NCBI GenBank assembly: GCA_965199805.1
Contig: CBDATO010000003.1
Coordinates: forward strand, 806,001-870,000
Direction: 5' to 3'
Source: DATAZK01 sp965199805
Lineage (GTDB): Bacteria; Actinomycetota; Actinomycetes; Frankiales; Frankiaceae
DNA length: 64,000 nucleotides
Below the pieces are notes generated by a model. It was not told the origin of the DNA. It saw only the letters and a program-made list of their open reading frames with translations, and searched no databases. Position 1 is the stretch's first letter. The number at the start of each line of letters is the position of its first letter. Positions 9,711-18,034 of the stretch are shown piece after piece. The position numbers were made by a program, and so were the translations under genes.

Positions 9711-10114
9711 GGGGTCGACGACGCGGCCGCTGATGTCGCGGCGGGCGAGCCCACGACCGCCCCGAGGTCGGCGGCGTCGAAGCAGGTGCGGTCACCGGTG
9801 TGGCACGCGGCACCCAGCTGGTCGACCTTCACCAGGATCGTGTCGCCGTCGCAGTCGAGCGCGACGGACTTCACCCACTGCTGGTGGCCGCTGGTGTCGC
9901 CCTTCACCCAGTACTCCTGACGGCTGCGCGACCAGTAGGTGCAGCGGCCGGTGGTGAGGGTGCGATGCAGCGCCTCGTCGTCCATCCAGCCGACCATGAG
10001 CACCTCGCCGGTGTCGTGCTGCTGCGCGACGGCCGGCACGAGACCGTTGGGGTCACGCTTGAGACGGGCGGCGATGGCCGGGTCGAGACTGCTCGGACGG
10101 ATCACGCCATCCAT
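9707..10114 (-). CDS. hisI: Phosphoribosyl-AMP cyclohydrolase
   Basis: Opens the adenine ring of phosphoribosyl-AMP, the third step of histidine synthesis. It is a single-function HisI of 135 residues without a HisE domain. Metal-binding motifs are SVALDCDGD at about 83-91 and AACHTGDRTCF at about 102-112 (Cys88, Cys104, Cys111). MVGWMDDEAL and TYWSRSRQEYWVKG are also typical. The last 18 residues form a variable Ala/Ser/Thr tail. It is separated from hisF by the exporter pair and a membrane-protein gene, and is coupled to trpE by a 4-nt overlap. Confidence 0.96.
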   Translation of the reverse strand: MDGVIRPSSLDPAIAARLKRDPNGLVPAVAQQHDTGEVLMVGWMDDEALHRTLTTGRCTYWSRSRQEYWVKGDTSGHQQWVKSVALDCDGDTILVKVDQLGAACHTGDRTCFDAADLGAVVGSPAATSAAASSTP

Positions 10115-10161
10115 CCTGCCAGCCCGTCCGCGCGGCAGCGGCCGATTATTCGGCTCGCGGG

Positions 10162-11412
10162 TCAGGCGCGGGTGCCCGAGGGGGTGGGAGTGGGCAGCGG
10201 CTCCGAGCCGCCACCCGAGGGGATGTCGGCGGCAGCGATCGCCGCGGCACTCGGCAGCACCGCCCGCAGCACCCGGGCCGTCTCGGCCGCGATTGTGCGG
10301 GGGTTCGCCGTCGCGTTCGACGCGAGACCCCGGACCACGACGACCACCTGGTAGCGGCCCGTCGTGGTGAACGCCCCGACGCTCGAGCCACCCGTGGACT
10401 CGGTGTTGACGAACGCCGTCGCGGCGGGAAAGCCCGGCAGGGCGATGGTGGTGCCGGTCTTCTTGTTCTCGGTGTTGCTGTAGTCCAGCTCGGCCTTCGC
10501 GCCGGCCGCGTCACGGTAGGCCAGCACGGTGACGCTGGTGTCCCAGTCGTCGGTCCGGGACGAGCTGCTGCCGACGGTGAGCGCCCGCAGGTTGACGACC
10601 CGCGACAAGCCGTAGCGGCGGAACTGGGCGAGCTCGTTCTCGTCGATGGCGACGGCCGAGGCGGGCTGCTCCTGCAGCGAATACGCCCGGTAGCCGATGG
10701 CGCGCAAGCCGGCGGGGGTCGGCACCAGGGTGGTCGGCAGCGACGGGATCGCGCTGGGTGTGGGACTGGGTGTGGGACTGGGGCTCGTCGACGGACCCGG
10801 ATCGGTGGACGGGGCCGGGCTCAGCGGCGCGCTGCTCACGCCCGGGGCCGGCGCCGCCGACGGGGTGCCGGAATCGTCGTCCGAGCTGCTCACGACGGCC
10901 GCGACGACGCCTCCGGCGATGGCGAGCACCAGCACGGCGACCACGGCGATGATGCCGGCGCGGCGCTTGGGATTCGGCGGACCCGCGGGCGGGCCACCGG
11001 CCGGATCCCAGCCCGGGCCGTACGGGCCGAGCTGCTGACCCCACGGCGCGGCGTACGCGTCGGGCGGCTGCTGACCGTAAGGCTGCCCGCCATAACCCTG
11101 CTGCTGGTACTGACCGGGCTGCTGGTACTGACCGGGCTGCTGATACTGACCGGGCTGCTGGTAGGCCTGCTGGCCCGACCAGTACTGCTCCGTCGGCGCC
11201 GGCCCGGCGTAACGCTGCTCCTCGGGCGGGAACGCGAGGGCCTCCAGCGACGGGGGATCGAACGCCCCGGCCTCCCGCGACCACGGTGACGCCGCCGGCG
11301 GTGGGACCTCCCACTGCGGGCGCGCGATCTCCCGCGTCTCGTCGGCCCGGCCGTCCGGATCGGCCGACCCGGACGGATCGTGCTCGAACGGCCCTGGCTG
11401 CCCCGAGGTCAT
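10162..11412 (-). CDS. Pro/Gln-rich single-pass membrane protein, function unknown
   Basis: I do not recognise a named family. From the ATG at 11412 it has 416 residues. The cytoplasmic N-terminal half is Pro/Gln/Tyr-rich and contains about four tandem GQYQQP-like units encoded by 18-bp DNA repeats (about 11099-11170). One membrane segment follows (IIAVVAVLVLAIAGGVVAAVV), then an extracellular Ser/Pro/Thr linker with SPTPSPTPS-like repeats. The last 170 residues look folded, with one Trp, no cysteine pair and no catalytic motif. This N-in, C-out plan with a low-complexity cytoplasmic region is common in actinobacterial envelope proteins. ATG at 11430 and TTG at 11469, inside the palindromic repeat, are alternative starts; none has a strong ribosome-binding site. 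The gene lies 47 bp upstream of hisI. Confidence 0.7.
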   Translation of the reverse strand: MTSGQPGPFEHDPSGSADPDGRADETREIARPQWEVPPPAASPWSREAGAFDPPSLEALAFPPEEQRYAGPAPTEQYWSGQQAYQQPGQYQQPGQYQQPGQYQQQGYGGQPYGQQPPDAYAAPWGQQLGPYGPGWDPAGGPPAGPPNPKRRAGIIAVVAVLVLAIAGGVVAAVVSSSDDDSGTPSAAPAPGVSSAPLSPAPSTDPGPSTSPSPTPSPTPSAIPSLPTTLVPTPAGLRAIGYRAYSLQEQPASAVAIDENELAQFRRYGLSRVVNLRALTVGSSSSRTDDWDTSVTVLAYRDAAGAKAELDYSNTENKKTGTTIALPGFPAATAFVNTESTGGSSVGAFTTTGRYQVVVVVRGLASNATANPRTIAAETARVLRAVLPSAAAIAAADIPSGGGSEPLPTPTPSGTRA

Positions 11413-11461
11413 GCGCTGATTGTGTCCCATCGAGCTGTCAACCCGCGTACGCCCGCCGGCC

Positions 11462-11596
11462 ACAAGCAATCCGGTGTCACCTGGAGGTCGGGGGTTGTTC
11501 GGTCGACGACAAGCATTCCGGTGTACAGCCTGGACACCGGATTGCTTGTCGTCGACAAAACTGATGTCAGGTCTTTGATGACACCGGATTGCTTGT
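11462..11596. repeat. Nested palindrome with four copies of a 16-bp repeat
   Basis: The 16-mer ACAAGCAATCCGGTGT occurs at 11462-11477 and, with one mismatch, at 11509-11524, and in inverse orientation at 11534-11549 and 11581-11596. The inner pair extends to 23-bp arms (11502-11524 and 11534-11556) with one mismatch and a 9-nt loop. Inner and outer pairs share the same centre (11529), so the spacers are equal (24 bp each). It lies between the exporter gene ending at 11609 and the membrane-protein gene. It could fold as RNA or cruciform DNA and resembles a REP/MITE-like element; no transposase is nearby. Confidence 0.85.
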
Positions 11597-11608
11597 ATCT
11601 CGACCCCG

Positions 11609-13423
11609 TCACTCCGAGCCCACCGTGCCCGCCGAACGCCGGCCCGCCGGCCACGAGGCGTGCAGCTGGGCGTAGACGCCGGGCACGCGTACGAGCTCGG
11701 CGTGGGTGCCCCGTGCGACCACCCGGCCGGCGTCGACCACGATCACCTCGTCGGCGTCCTCCGCGGCCTTGAGCCGGTGCGCGATCGTCACCGTGGTGCG
11801 GCCGGCCGCCAGCGAGTCGAGGGCAACGGTGAGCCGGCGCTCGGTGGCCGGGTCGACGGCGCTGGTCGCCTCGTCGAGCACCAGCAGGTCGGGTGCCGCG
11901 AGGTGGGCCCGGGCGATCGCCACGAGCTGACGCTCCCCGGCTGACAGCAGCTCGCCGCGCTGGCCGACCGGCGTGGCGATGCCCTGACCGAGCCCCTCGA
12001 CCCAGTCGGTGAGCCCGAGCTCGGCGAACGTGGCGGTGACCTCGGCGTCGCCGGCGTCCGGGCGCCCGTACCGCACGTTGTCCGCGACCGACGCCTCGAA
12101 CAGGTGCCCCTCCTGCGGCACCATGACGACCCGCGACCGCAGGTCGTCGAAGCGCACCTCGTCGAGCGGCACGCCCGACAGCAGGATCCGGCCGGACACC
12201 GGGTCGACGAGCCGGGTCAGCAGCTTGGCGAGCGTCGACTTGCCGCTGCCGGTCTCCCCCACGACCGCGACGCGCGAGCGGGCCCGCAACGTCAGGGTGA
12301 CGTCGGCGAGCACCAGCGGCCCGCCCGGGTACGCGTACGCGACGTCCTCGAACGCGACATCGATCGGCCCCGGCGGAAGGGTGCGGCCGGCGGCCGGGTC
12401 GGGCACGTCGATCGGGGTGTCGACGATGTCGAGCACGCGACGCAGCCCGGCGAGGGCGTTCTGGGCGTCGTTCAGGGTCTCGGTGGCGACCTGGACGGGC
12501 CCGATGAAGAGCGTCACGAGAAACAGGAAGGCCACGAGCTTGCCGGCGGACAGGTGCCCGCCGATCCCCAGCCAGACGCCGAGCAGGACGACGCCGGCGT
12601 TGGCGAGCCCGGCGACCAGCTCTCCGCCGGAGAAGGTCAGGGCGGCGAGCCGCTGCGCCCGGATCGCGGAGCGCCGGTGCTCCTCGATGGCCACGTCGAT
12701 ACGTCGGCTGGTGCGCGCCCCGACGCCGAACGACTTGACGACCGCCGCCCCCACTACGGCCTCGGAGATGGCGGACAGCACGGTGGCGACCCGCTCGCGC
12801 ACGCGTCCGTACGCGACTGCGAGCCGCAGCGACATGACCCGGGCGAGCCACGCCAGCGGGAAGAAGCAGACGTAGACGAGCAGCGTCAGCGGCCACGAGT
12901 AGTAGAGCATCAGCACCGTCGCCAGCCCCAGCTGCAGCGTGCTGACCAGCAGCTGGATGCCGCCCCACTGCAGGAAGTTGGACAGCTGGTCGACGTCGCT
13001 CGTCACGCGGCTCACCAGCGCCCCGCGGCGCTCGGCGGCCTGCCGCAGGATCGACAGCTCGTGCACGTGCTCGAAGGTGCGGACCCGCAGGGTGGCGAGG
13101 CCCGACTCGGCGGTGGTGAAGAGCCGGACGTTCAGTCGGTACGCGGCCAGCGCGGTGATCACCACGGCGATCGCCGCGACCCCGACCGCGGACCGGATCG
13201 CGCCGAGGTCGACCTGCAGGTCACCCTTCGGGTTGGTGATCCCGTGGTCGAGGGTCTGCTGGACGGCGACCGGCACGACGATGCGGCCGGCGGTCGACAG
13301 CACGGCCAGGAAGAGCGTGAACCAGAGCCCCCGGACGAACTCCGGCGCGATGCGGAACGCCCGCCGGAAGGTGACGATCGCCCCGTCCTCCGGGGTGTCC
13401 GGTGTCGCGGTCAGGGCGGTCAC
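11609..13423 (-). CDS. ABC exporter subunit with TMD-NBD fusion (canonical ATP-site Walker motifs)
   Basis: A 604-residue half-transporter: an ABC type IV membrane domain with six helices (about residues 1-330) followed by a nucleotide-binding domain. Walker A is GETGSGKST, Walker B is LLVLDEATSAVD with the catalytic Glu present, and the H-loop is TIAHR. The ABC signature is altered to LSAGERQ. Its GTG start at 13423 overlaps the stop of the partner gene (GTGA), so the two are made together and should form a heterodimer. In such exporters the altered signature completes the degenerate site of the partner, while this subunit's Walker motifs serve the active site. The substrate is unknown (drug, lipid or peptide). 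The open frame extends further upstream, but that part is antisense-like noise inside the partner gene. Confidence 0.92.
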   Translation of the reverse strand: MTALTATPDTPEDGAIVTFRRAFRIAPEFVRGLWFTLFLAVLSTAGRIVVPVAVQQTLDHGITNPKGDLQVDLGAIRSAVGVAAIAVVITALAAYRLNVRLFTTAESGLATLRVRTFEHVHELSILRQAAERRGALVSRVTSDVDQLSNFLQWGGIQLLVSTLQLGLATVLMLYYSWPLTLLVYVCFFPLAWLARVMSLRLAVAYGRVRERVATVLSAISEAVVGAAVVKSFGVGARTSRRIDVAIEEHRRSAIRAQRLAALTFSGGELVAGLANAGVVLLGVWLGIGGHLSAGKLVAFLFLVTLFIGPVQVATETLNDAQNALAGLRRVLDIVDTPIDVPDPAAGRTLPPGPIDVAFEDVAYAYPGGPLVLADVTLTLRARSRVAVVGETGSGKSTLAKLLTRLVDPVSGRILLSGVPLDEVRFDDLRSRVVMVPQEGHLFEASVADNVRYGRPDAGDAEVTATFAELGLTDWVEGLGQGIATPVGQRGELLSAGERQLVAIARAHLAAPDLLVLDEATSAVDPATERRLTVALDSLAAGRTTVTIAHRLKAAEDADEVIVVDAGRVVARGTHAELVRVPGVYAQLHASWPAGRRSAGTVGSE

Positions 13424-15288
13424 GCGACCGCCTCGCGGTCGTCGGCGGTCTCGTACGCGGAGAGCACCGCGCGGTATCCCGGCAGCGTCGCCATCAGCTC
13501 CTCGTGGGTGCCCCGACCGAGGATGCGGCCGCCCTCGAGGTAGACGACCTCGTCGGCGAGCGCGATGGTGGCCTGCCGGTAGGCGATGACGAGGACGGTC
13601 GGGCGTACGCCTGCGGCCGGCTCGTCGCGCAGCGCCGCGAGGATCTCCCGCTCGATGCGCGGGTCGACGCTGGAGGTGGCGTCGTCCAGGACCAGCAGTC
13701 GCGGCCGGCGGACCAGGGCGCGCGCGAGGGCGAGCCGCTGCCGCTGCCCGCCGGAGAGGGTGGCGCCGCGTTCGCCGACGATCGTCTCGACGCCCTCGGG
13801 CAGGCGGGCGACGAAGCCGTCGGCGCGGCTGCGGCGCAGCGCCTCGGCGACCGTGATCTCCTCGGCCGGATCGGGCGCGGCTGAACCGGCGGTGTCGGTA
13901 TCGGTGTCGGCGCCCAGCGTGATGTTGCCGCGCACGGTGTCGTCGAACAGGAAGGCCGACTGCGGGACGAGCGCTACCGCGCCGGCCAACGCCTCGGGAC
14001 GCAGCTCGCGGACATCGACGCCGTCGATCGTGATGCTGCCGGTGTCGGGCTCGAGCAGGTGCAGCAGCAGCGAGGCCAGCGTCGACTTGCCGGCGCCGGT
14101 CGGTCCGACGAGGGCCACCGTGCGCCCCGCGGGCACGTCGAGGTCGAGGCCGGCGAGGACGGGTTCGGCGCCGGGGTAGGCGAAGGTGACGCCGCGTACG
14201 GACAGCGCGGCGGGCGCTGCCGCGAGAGCCGCGGGCAGGTCGCGCTCCCCCACGGCCAGGCTGTCGGTGGCGTCGAGGACGTCGTGCACCCGGTCCCAGC
14301 CGACGATCGAGCGGGGCAGGTCGGCGAGCAACCACCCGATCGCCCGCACCGGAAACGCGAGCAGCGTGAAGAGGTAGGCGATGCGGACGAGCCCGCCGGG
14401 GTCGAGGTCGCCGGACGACACCCGCTGCCCGCCCACCAGCAGGACCAGCAGGACGGCGAGGTTCGGCAGCGCCTCGAGCGCCGGGTCGAACAGGCCGCGT
14501 AGCCGGCCGACCCGGATCAGCGCGTCGCGCAACTCACGGGCCTGGACGGCGAACCGCTCGGTCTCCTCGGCGCCGCGGCCGAGCACCTTCACGGTCAGGG
14601 CGCCGTCGAAGCTCTCGTGCGCCTGACCGCTGACCTCGGCGCGCAGCTCCTGCGCCCGGATCATCAGCGGCGCGAGCCGGCGGCTGTACAGCACGTTGAG
14701 CCCGGCGATGAGCGGGAAGATGACGCCGCCGACGATCGCGAGCACCGGGTCCGTGGCGACCAGCACGCCGAGCGTGACGACCAGCATGACCACGACGCCC
14801 ACCGCCATCGGGAACGGCGCCATCGGCTCCCAGGTCTGCTCGACGTCGGAGTTGGCCACCGACAGCAGCCGTCCGGTCGGGTGCGACTGGTGCCAGCGCA
14901 GCGGAAGGTCGAGGTAGCGCCGGGCGACCCGGCGGCGGTAGATCGCCCCGAGGTCGTACTGCACCTGACCGGCGTAGATCCGCCGCGCCGCGATGCCCAT
15001 CGCCTTGAAGAGGGCCACCGCGAGGATCAGCAGGGCGGCGCCGACGACCCCGCCCCACGCCACGCGACCCGCCTCGAACGCCGGCAGCACCGTGTTCTGC
15101 GTGATCCGACCGAGCACGTAGGCCTGCCCGACCGTCATGAACGCCCACAGCGAGGCGCCGGCGACCGCGAGCGTGAAGACGCCGGGCCGCTGCCGCACGC
15201 CGCGCCAGAGCACGCCGAGGCCGCGCGAGACGACGCGCCGGCTCCGGGCGTCGTGCAGCGTCTTCTGCGCGGGCACAGTGGGAACCAC
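13420..15288 (-). CDS. ABC exporter subunit with TMD-NBD fusion (degenerate Walker B and H-loop)
   Basis: First gene of the exporter pair, about 622 residues. The N-terminal six-helix ABC type IV domain is followed by an NBD with Walker A GPTGAGKST and an intact signature LSGGQRQ. The residue after Walker B is Asp instead of Glu (LLVLDDATSSVD), and the H-loop His is replaced by Tyr (VIAYRQA). This is the pattern of the non-hydrolysing site in heterodimeric exporters. The NBD has an inserted GADTDTDTAG stretch from a short DNA repeat near 13890-13910. GTG at 15288 is chosen because GAAAGG precedes it; another GTG at 15276 is possible. It starts 32 bp after hisF and is probably transcribed with the his genes, although exporter pairs are not part of histidine synthesis. 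Confidence 0.9.
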   Translation of the reverse strand: MVPTVPAQKTLHDARSRRVVSRGLGVLWRGVRQRPGVFTLAVAGASLWAFMTVGQAYVLGRITQNTVLPAFEAGRVAWGGVVGAALLILAVALFKAMGIAARRIYAGQVQYDLGAIYRRRVARRYLDLPLRWHQSHPTGRLLSVANSDVEQTWEPMAPFPMAVGVVVMLVVTLGVLVATDPVLAIVGGVIFPLIAGLNVLYSRRLAPLMIRAQELRAEVSGQAHESFDGALTVKVLGRGAEETERFAVQARELRDALIRVGRLRGLFDPALEALPNLAVLLVLLVGGQRVSSGDLDPGGLVRIAYLFTLLAFPVRAIGWLLADLPRSIVGWDRVHDVLDATDSLAVGERDLPAALAAAPAALSVRGVTFAYPGAEPVLAGLDLDVPAGRTVALVGPTGAGKSTLASLLLHLLEPDTGSITIDGVDVRELRPEALAGAVALVPQSAFLFDDTVRGNITLGADTDTDTAGSAAPDPAEEITVAEALRRSRADGFVARLPEGVETIVGERGATLSGGQRQRLALARALVRRPRLLVLDDATSSVDPRIEREILAALRDEPAAGVRPTVLVIAYRQATIALADEVVYLEGGRILGRGTHEELMATLPGYRAVLSAYETADDREAVA

Positions 15289-15320
15289 GGTGGAGAGCTT
15301 GCCTTTCGGTTGAGCAGAGC

Positions 15321-16091
15321 TCAGCGGACGGGGAGTCCCTCGGCGCGCAGGGCGTCCTTGACCTCGCCGATGCGCAGCATGCCGAAGTGGAAGACACTCG
15401 CCGCGAGCACCGCATCGGCGCCGGCCTGCACGGCTGGGGCGAAGTCGGCGATCATCCCTGCCCCGCCGCTGGCGATGAGCGGCACGTCGACCACCGCGCG
15501 TACGGCGGCGGTCATCGCGAGGTCGTAGCCGGAGGTGGTGCCGTCGCGGTCCATCGAGTTCAGCAGGATCTCGCCGGCGCCGAGCTCGGCCCCGCGGTGC
15601 GCCCACTCGACGGCGTCGATGCCGGTCCCCCGGCGGCCACCGTGGGTGGTCACCTCGAAGCCGCTCGGGGTACGCGTGTCGCCGGTGACCCGGCGGGCGT
15701 CGACGGACAGCACGATGCACTGCCGGCCGAACCGTTCGGCGCACTCGGTCAGCAGCTCGGGCCGGGCGATGGCGGCGGTGTTGACCCCGACCTTGTCGGC
15801 GCCTGCGCGCAGCAGCCTGTCGACGTCGTCGGGGCTGCGCACGCCCCCGCCGACGGTCAGCGGGATGAAGACCTGCTCAGCGGTGCGGCGGACGACGTCG
15901 TACGTGGTCTCACGGTCGCCGCTGCTCGCGGTGATGTCGAGGAAGACCAGCTCGTCGGCGCCCTCGGCGTCGTACAGCCGGGCCATCTCGACCGGGTCAC
16001 CGGCGTCGCGGAGCTCGCGGAAGTTCACGCCCTTGACCACGCGGCCGGCGTCGACGTCGAGACACGGGATGACCCGGACAGCCACGGTCAT
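15321..16091 (-). CDS. hisF: Imidazole glycerol phosphate synthase cyclase subunit
   Basis: Uses ammonia from HisH to convert PRFAR to imidazole glycerol phosphate and AICAR. The 256-residue TIM barrel shows the catalytic Asp12 (VIPCLDVDAGRVVKG) and Asp131 (VLSVDARR), and the phosphate loops PLTVGGGVRS and PLIASGGAG. ATG at 16091 gives the family-typical N terminus. It follows priA after 13 bp and is the last his gene before the exporter pair. Confidence 0.97.
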   Translation of the reverse strand: MTVAVRVIPCLDVDAGRVVKGVNFRELRDAGDPVEMARLYDAEGADELVFLDITASSGDRETTYDVVRRTAEQVFIPLTVGGGVRSPDDVDRLLRAGADKVGVNTAAIARPELLTECAERFGRQCIVLSVDARRVTGDTRTPSGFEVTTHGGRRGTGIDAVEWAHRGAELGAGEILLNSMDRDGTTSGYDLAMTAAVRAVVDVPLIASGGAGMIADFAPAVQAGADAVLAASVFHFGMLRIGEVKDALRAEGLPVR

Positions 16092-16104
16092 GAGCGCGGC
16101 GCCG

Positions 16105-16818
16105 TCATCGGGTGAGGGCGAGCGCTTCGAGCAGCGTGAACGCCCCCGCGTACAGCGCCTTGCCGACGATGGCGCCCTCGACGCCGGCGACCCCGGCGAT
16201 CGCGGTGAGGTCGTCCAGCGTGCTGACCCCGCCGCTCGCGATGACCGGACGGTCGGTGGCGGCGGTGACGGCGGCGAGCAGTTCGAGGTTGGGGCCGGTG
16301 AGCGTGCCGTCACGGCGCACGTCGGTGAGCACGTAGCGGGCGCAGCCGTCGGCGTCGAGCCGGGCCAGCACCTCGAAGAGCTCGCCGCCGTCCTGCGTCC
16401 AGCCGCGGGCGGAAAGGGTGGTGCCGCGGACGTCGAGGCCGACGGCGATGCGGTCACCGACCCGGGCGATGGCGGCGCGTACCCAGTCGGGGTCCTCGAG
16501 CGCGGCGGTGCCGACGTTGACCCGGGCCGCTCCGGTGGCGAGGGCGGCGTCGAGCGAGGCGTCGTCGCGGATGCCGCCGGAGAGCTCGACCTTGACGTCG
16601 AGCTTGCCGACGACCTCGGCGAGCAGCTCACGGTTGTGCCCGCGGCCGAACGCGGCGTCGAGGTCGACGAGGTGCACCCACTCGGCGCCGTCGGTCTGCC
16701 AGCGCAGCGCGGCCTCGAGCGGGTCGCCGTAGCCGGTCTCGCTGCCCGCCTCGCCCTGGACGAGCCGCACCGCCTGCCCGGCGGTGACGTCGACGGCGGG
16801 CAGCAGGGTCAGGCTCAC
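16105..16818 (-). CDS. priA: Bifunctional HisA/TrpF isomerase, PriA type
   Basis: Isomerises ProFAR in histidine synthesis and, in actinobacteria, also phosphoribosyl anthranilate in tryptophan synthesis. The 237-residue barrel has the general acid/base aspartates Asp10 (LLPAVDV) and Asp166 (VLTDVRRDG). It also has the ARGWTQDGGELF segment at about residues 137-148, whose Arg-Gly-Trp is characteristic of PriA and not of monofunctional HisA. The dual role is inferred from this motif, from the clade, and from the absence of trpF in the trp cluster. GTG at 16818 overlaps the hisH stop (GTGA); a longer frame starting at 16848 would overlap hisH further. Confidence 0.93.
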   Translation of the reverse strand: MSLTLLPAVDVTAGQAVRLVQGEAGSETGYGDPLEAALRWQTDGAEWVHLVDLDAAFGRGHNRELLAEVVGKLDVKVELSGGIRDDASLDAALATGAARVNVGTAALEDPDWVRAAIARVGDRIAVGLDVRGTTLSARGWTQDGGELFEVLARLDADGCARYVLTDVRRDGTLTGPNLELLAAVTAATDRPVIASGGVSTLDDLTAIAGVAGVEGAIVGKALYAGAFTLLEALALTR

Positions 16819-17447
16819 AAAGTCTCCACGTTCAGGGTTTCCAACCAATTCTTCAGCAGGCGGGCGCCGGCGTCGGCGCTCTTCTCGGGGTGGAACTGGG
16901 TCGCCGACAGCGCACCGTCCTCGACGGCGGCGGCGAAGGTCGACCCGTGGGTGGCGGTGCTGACCAGGGACGGCGCAGAGGCCGGGCGGGCCGGGCCGGC
17001 GTACGAGTGCACGAAGTAGAAGCGCTCGGCCTCGATGCCGGCGAAGAGCTTCGAGCCGGGAGCGGCATCCACGGTGTTCCAGCCCATGTGCGGCAGCACG
17101 GTGGCGTTCTGAATGCGGCGCACTTCGCCGGACAGCAGCCCGAGCCCGCGCGAGCGCACGCCGAACTCCTCGCCCGCCTCGTAGAGCACCTGCATGCCGA
17201 CGCAGATGCCGAGCACCGGGCGTCCGGCGGCCACCCGCTCGGCGATGACGCGGTCTCCCCCGCTCGCCCGGATGCCGGAGACGCAGGCCTCGAACGCGCC
17301 CACGCCCGGCACGACCAGCCCGTCGGCGGCCGCGGCCGCGTCCAGATCAGCCGTCACGGTGACGTCAGCGCCGGCCCGCTCCAGGGCGCGCTCGGCCGAG
17401 CGCAGGTTGCCGGAACCGTAGTCAAGAACGACGACGTTCACGGTCAC
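16815..17447 (-). CDS. hisH: Imidazole glycerol phosphate synthase glutaminase subunit
   Basis: Class I glutamine amidotransferase that feeds ammonia to HisF. It has 210 residues. The nucleophile is Cys82 in VLGICVGMQ, and the His/Glu of the triad are in QFHPEKS at about residues 184-190. The oxyanion-loop region VVPGVGAF is also seen. GTG at 17447 overlaps the hisB stop by 4 nt, and the gene's stop overlaps the priA start. Although priA and 13 bp separate it from hisF, both subunits are in the same operon. Confidence 0.96.
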   Translation of the reverse strand: MTVNVVVLDYGSGNLRSAERALERAGADVTVTADLDAAAAADGLVVPGVGAFEACVSGIRASGGDRVIAERVAAGRPVLGICVGMQVLYEAGEEFGVRSRGLGLLSGEVRRIQNATVLPHMGWNTVDAAPGSKLFAGIEAERFYFVHSYAGPARPASAPSLVSTATHGSTFAAAVEDGALSATQFHPEKSADAGARLLKNWLETLNVETL

Positions 17448-18034
17448 AGGACACCCTTGGTACTGGGAATCCCCCCGCTGCGCGGGTCGAGCGCGACAGC
17501 GTCACGCAGCGCGCGGGCGACCGACTTGAACTGCGCCTCGACGACGTGGTGGGCATTGCGACCCGACAGCACGCGCACGTGCAGCGCGATGGACGCCGCC
17601 GCGGTGAACGACTCCCAGATGTGGCCGGTGAGGGTGGTGTCGTACGTGCCGATCATCGGGGCCATGCCCTCAGGCTCGACGTGCACGAAGTACGGCCGGC
17701 CGGAAAGGTCGACGGCCGTGCTGACCAGGGCCTCGTCCAACGGCACCAGGGCGTCGCCGAAGCGGCGGATGCCGGACTTGTCGCCCAGTGCCTGCTTCAG
17801 GCACGAGCCGATGGCGATCGAGGTGTCCTCGACGGTGTGGTGGATGTCGATCTCGAGGTCGCCCTTGGTGACGACGCGCAGGTCGAAGCCGGCGTGCTTG
17901 CCGAGCTGCTCGACCATGTGGTCGTAGAACGGCACACCGGTGTCGGAGGACGCCTGACCGGTGCCGTCGAGCTCCAGCTCGACCAGCACCGACGACTCCT
18001 TGGTGGTGCGCTCGATGCGCGCCGACCTGCTCAT
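17444..18034 (-). CDS. hisB: Imidazoleglycerol-phosphate dehydratase
   Basis: Manganese enzyme that dehydrates imidazole glycerol phosphate to imidazole acetol phosphate. At 196 residues it is the single-function form without the phosphatase domain fused in enterobacteria. The duplicated metal-binding motifs are DIHHTVEDT (about 63-71) and NAHHVVEAQFK near the C terminus. ATG at 18034 lies in an ATGA overlap with the hisC stop and gives the normal family N terminus. A longer in-frame extension to 18181 runs inside hisC and is rejected. Confidence 0.97.
   Translation of the reverse strand: MSRSARIERTTKESSVLVELELDGTGQASSDTGVPFYDHMVEQLGKHAGFDLRVVTKGDLEIDIHHTVEDTSIAIGSCLKQALGDKSGIRRFGDALVPLDEALVSTAVDLSGRPYFVHVEPEGMAPMIGTYDTTLTGHIWESFTAAASIALHVRVLSGRNAHHVVEAQFKSVARALRDAVALDPRSGGIPSTKGVL

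Noticed and set aside
11462..11596. CRISPR array
   Set aside because: Only four short copies in two orientations with no regular spacers and no cas genes.
13424..14335. Upstream extension of the second ABC exporter subunit to 908 residues
   Set aside because: It overlaps the first subunit in another frame and is not protein-like; GTG at 13423 with GTGA overlap fits.
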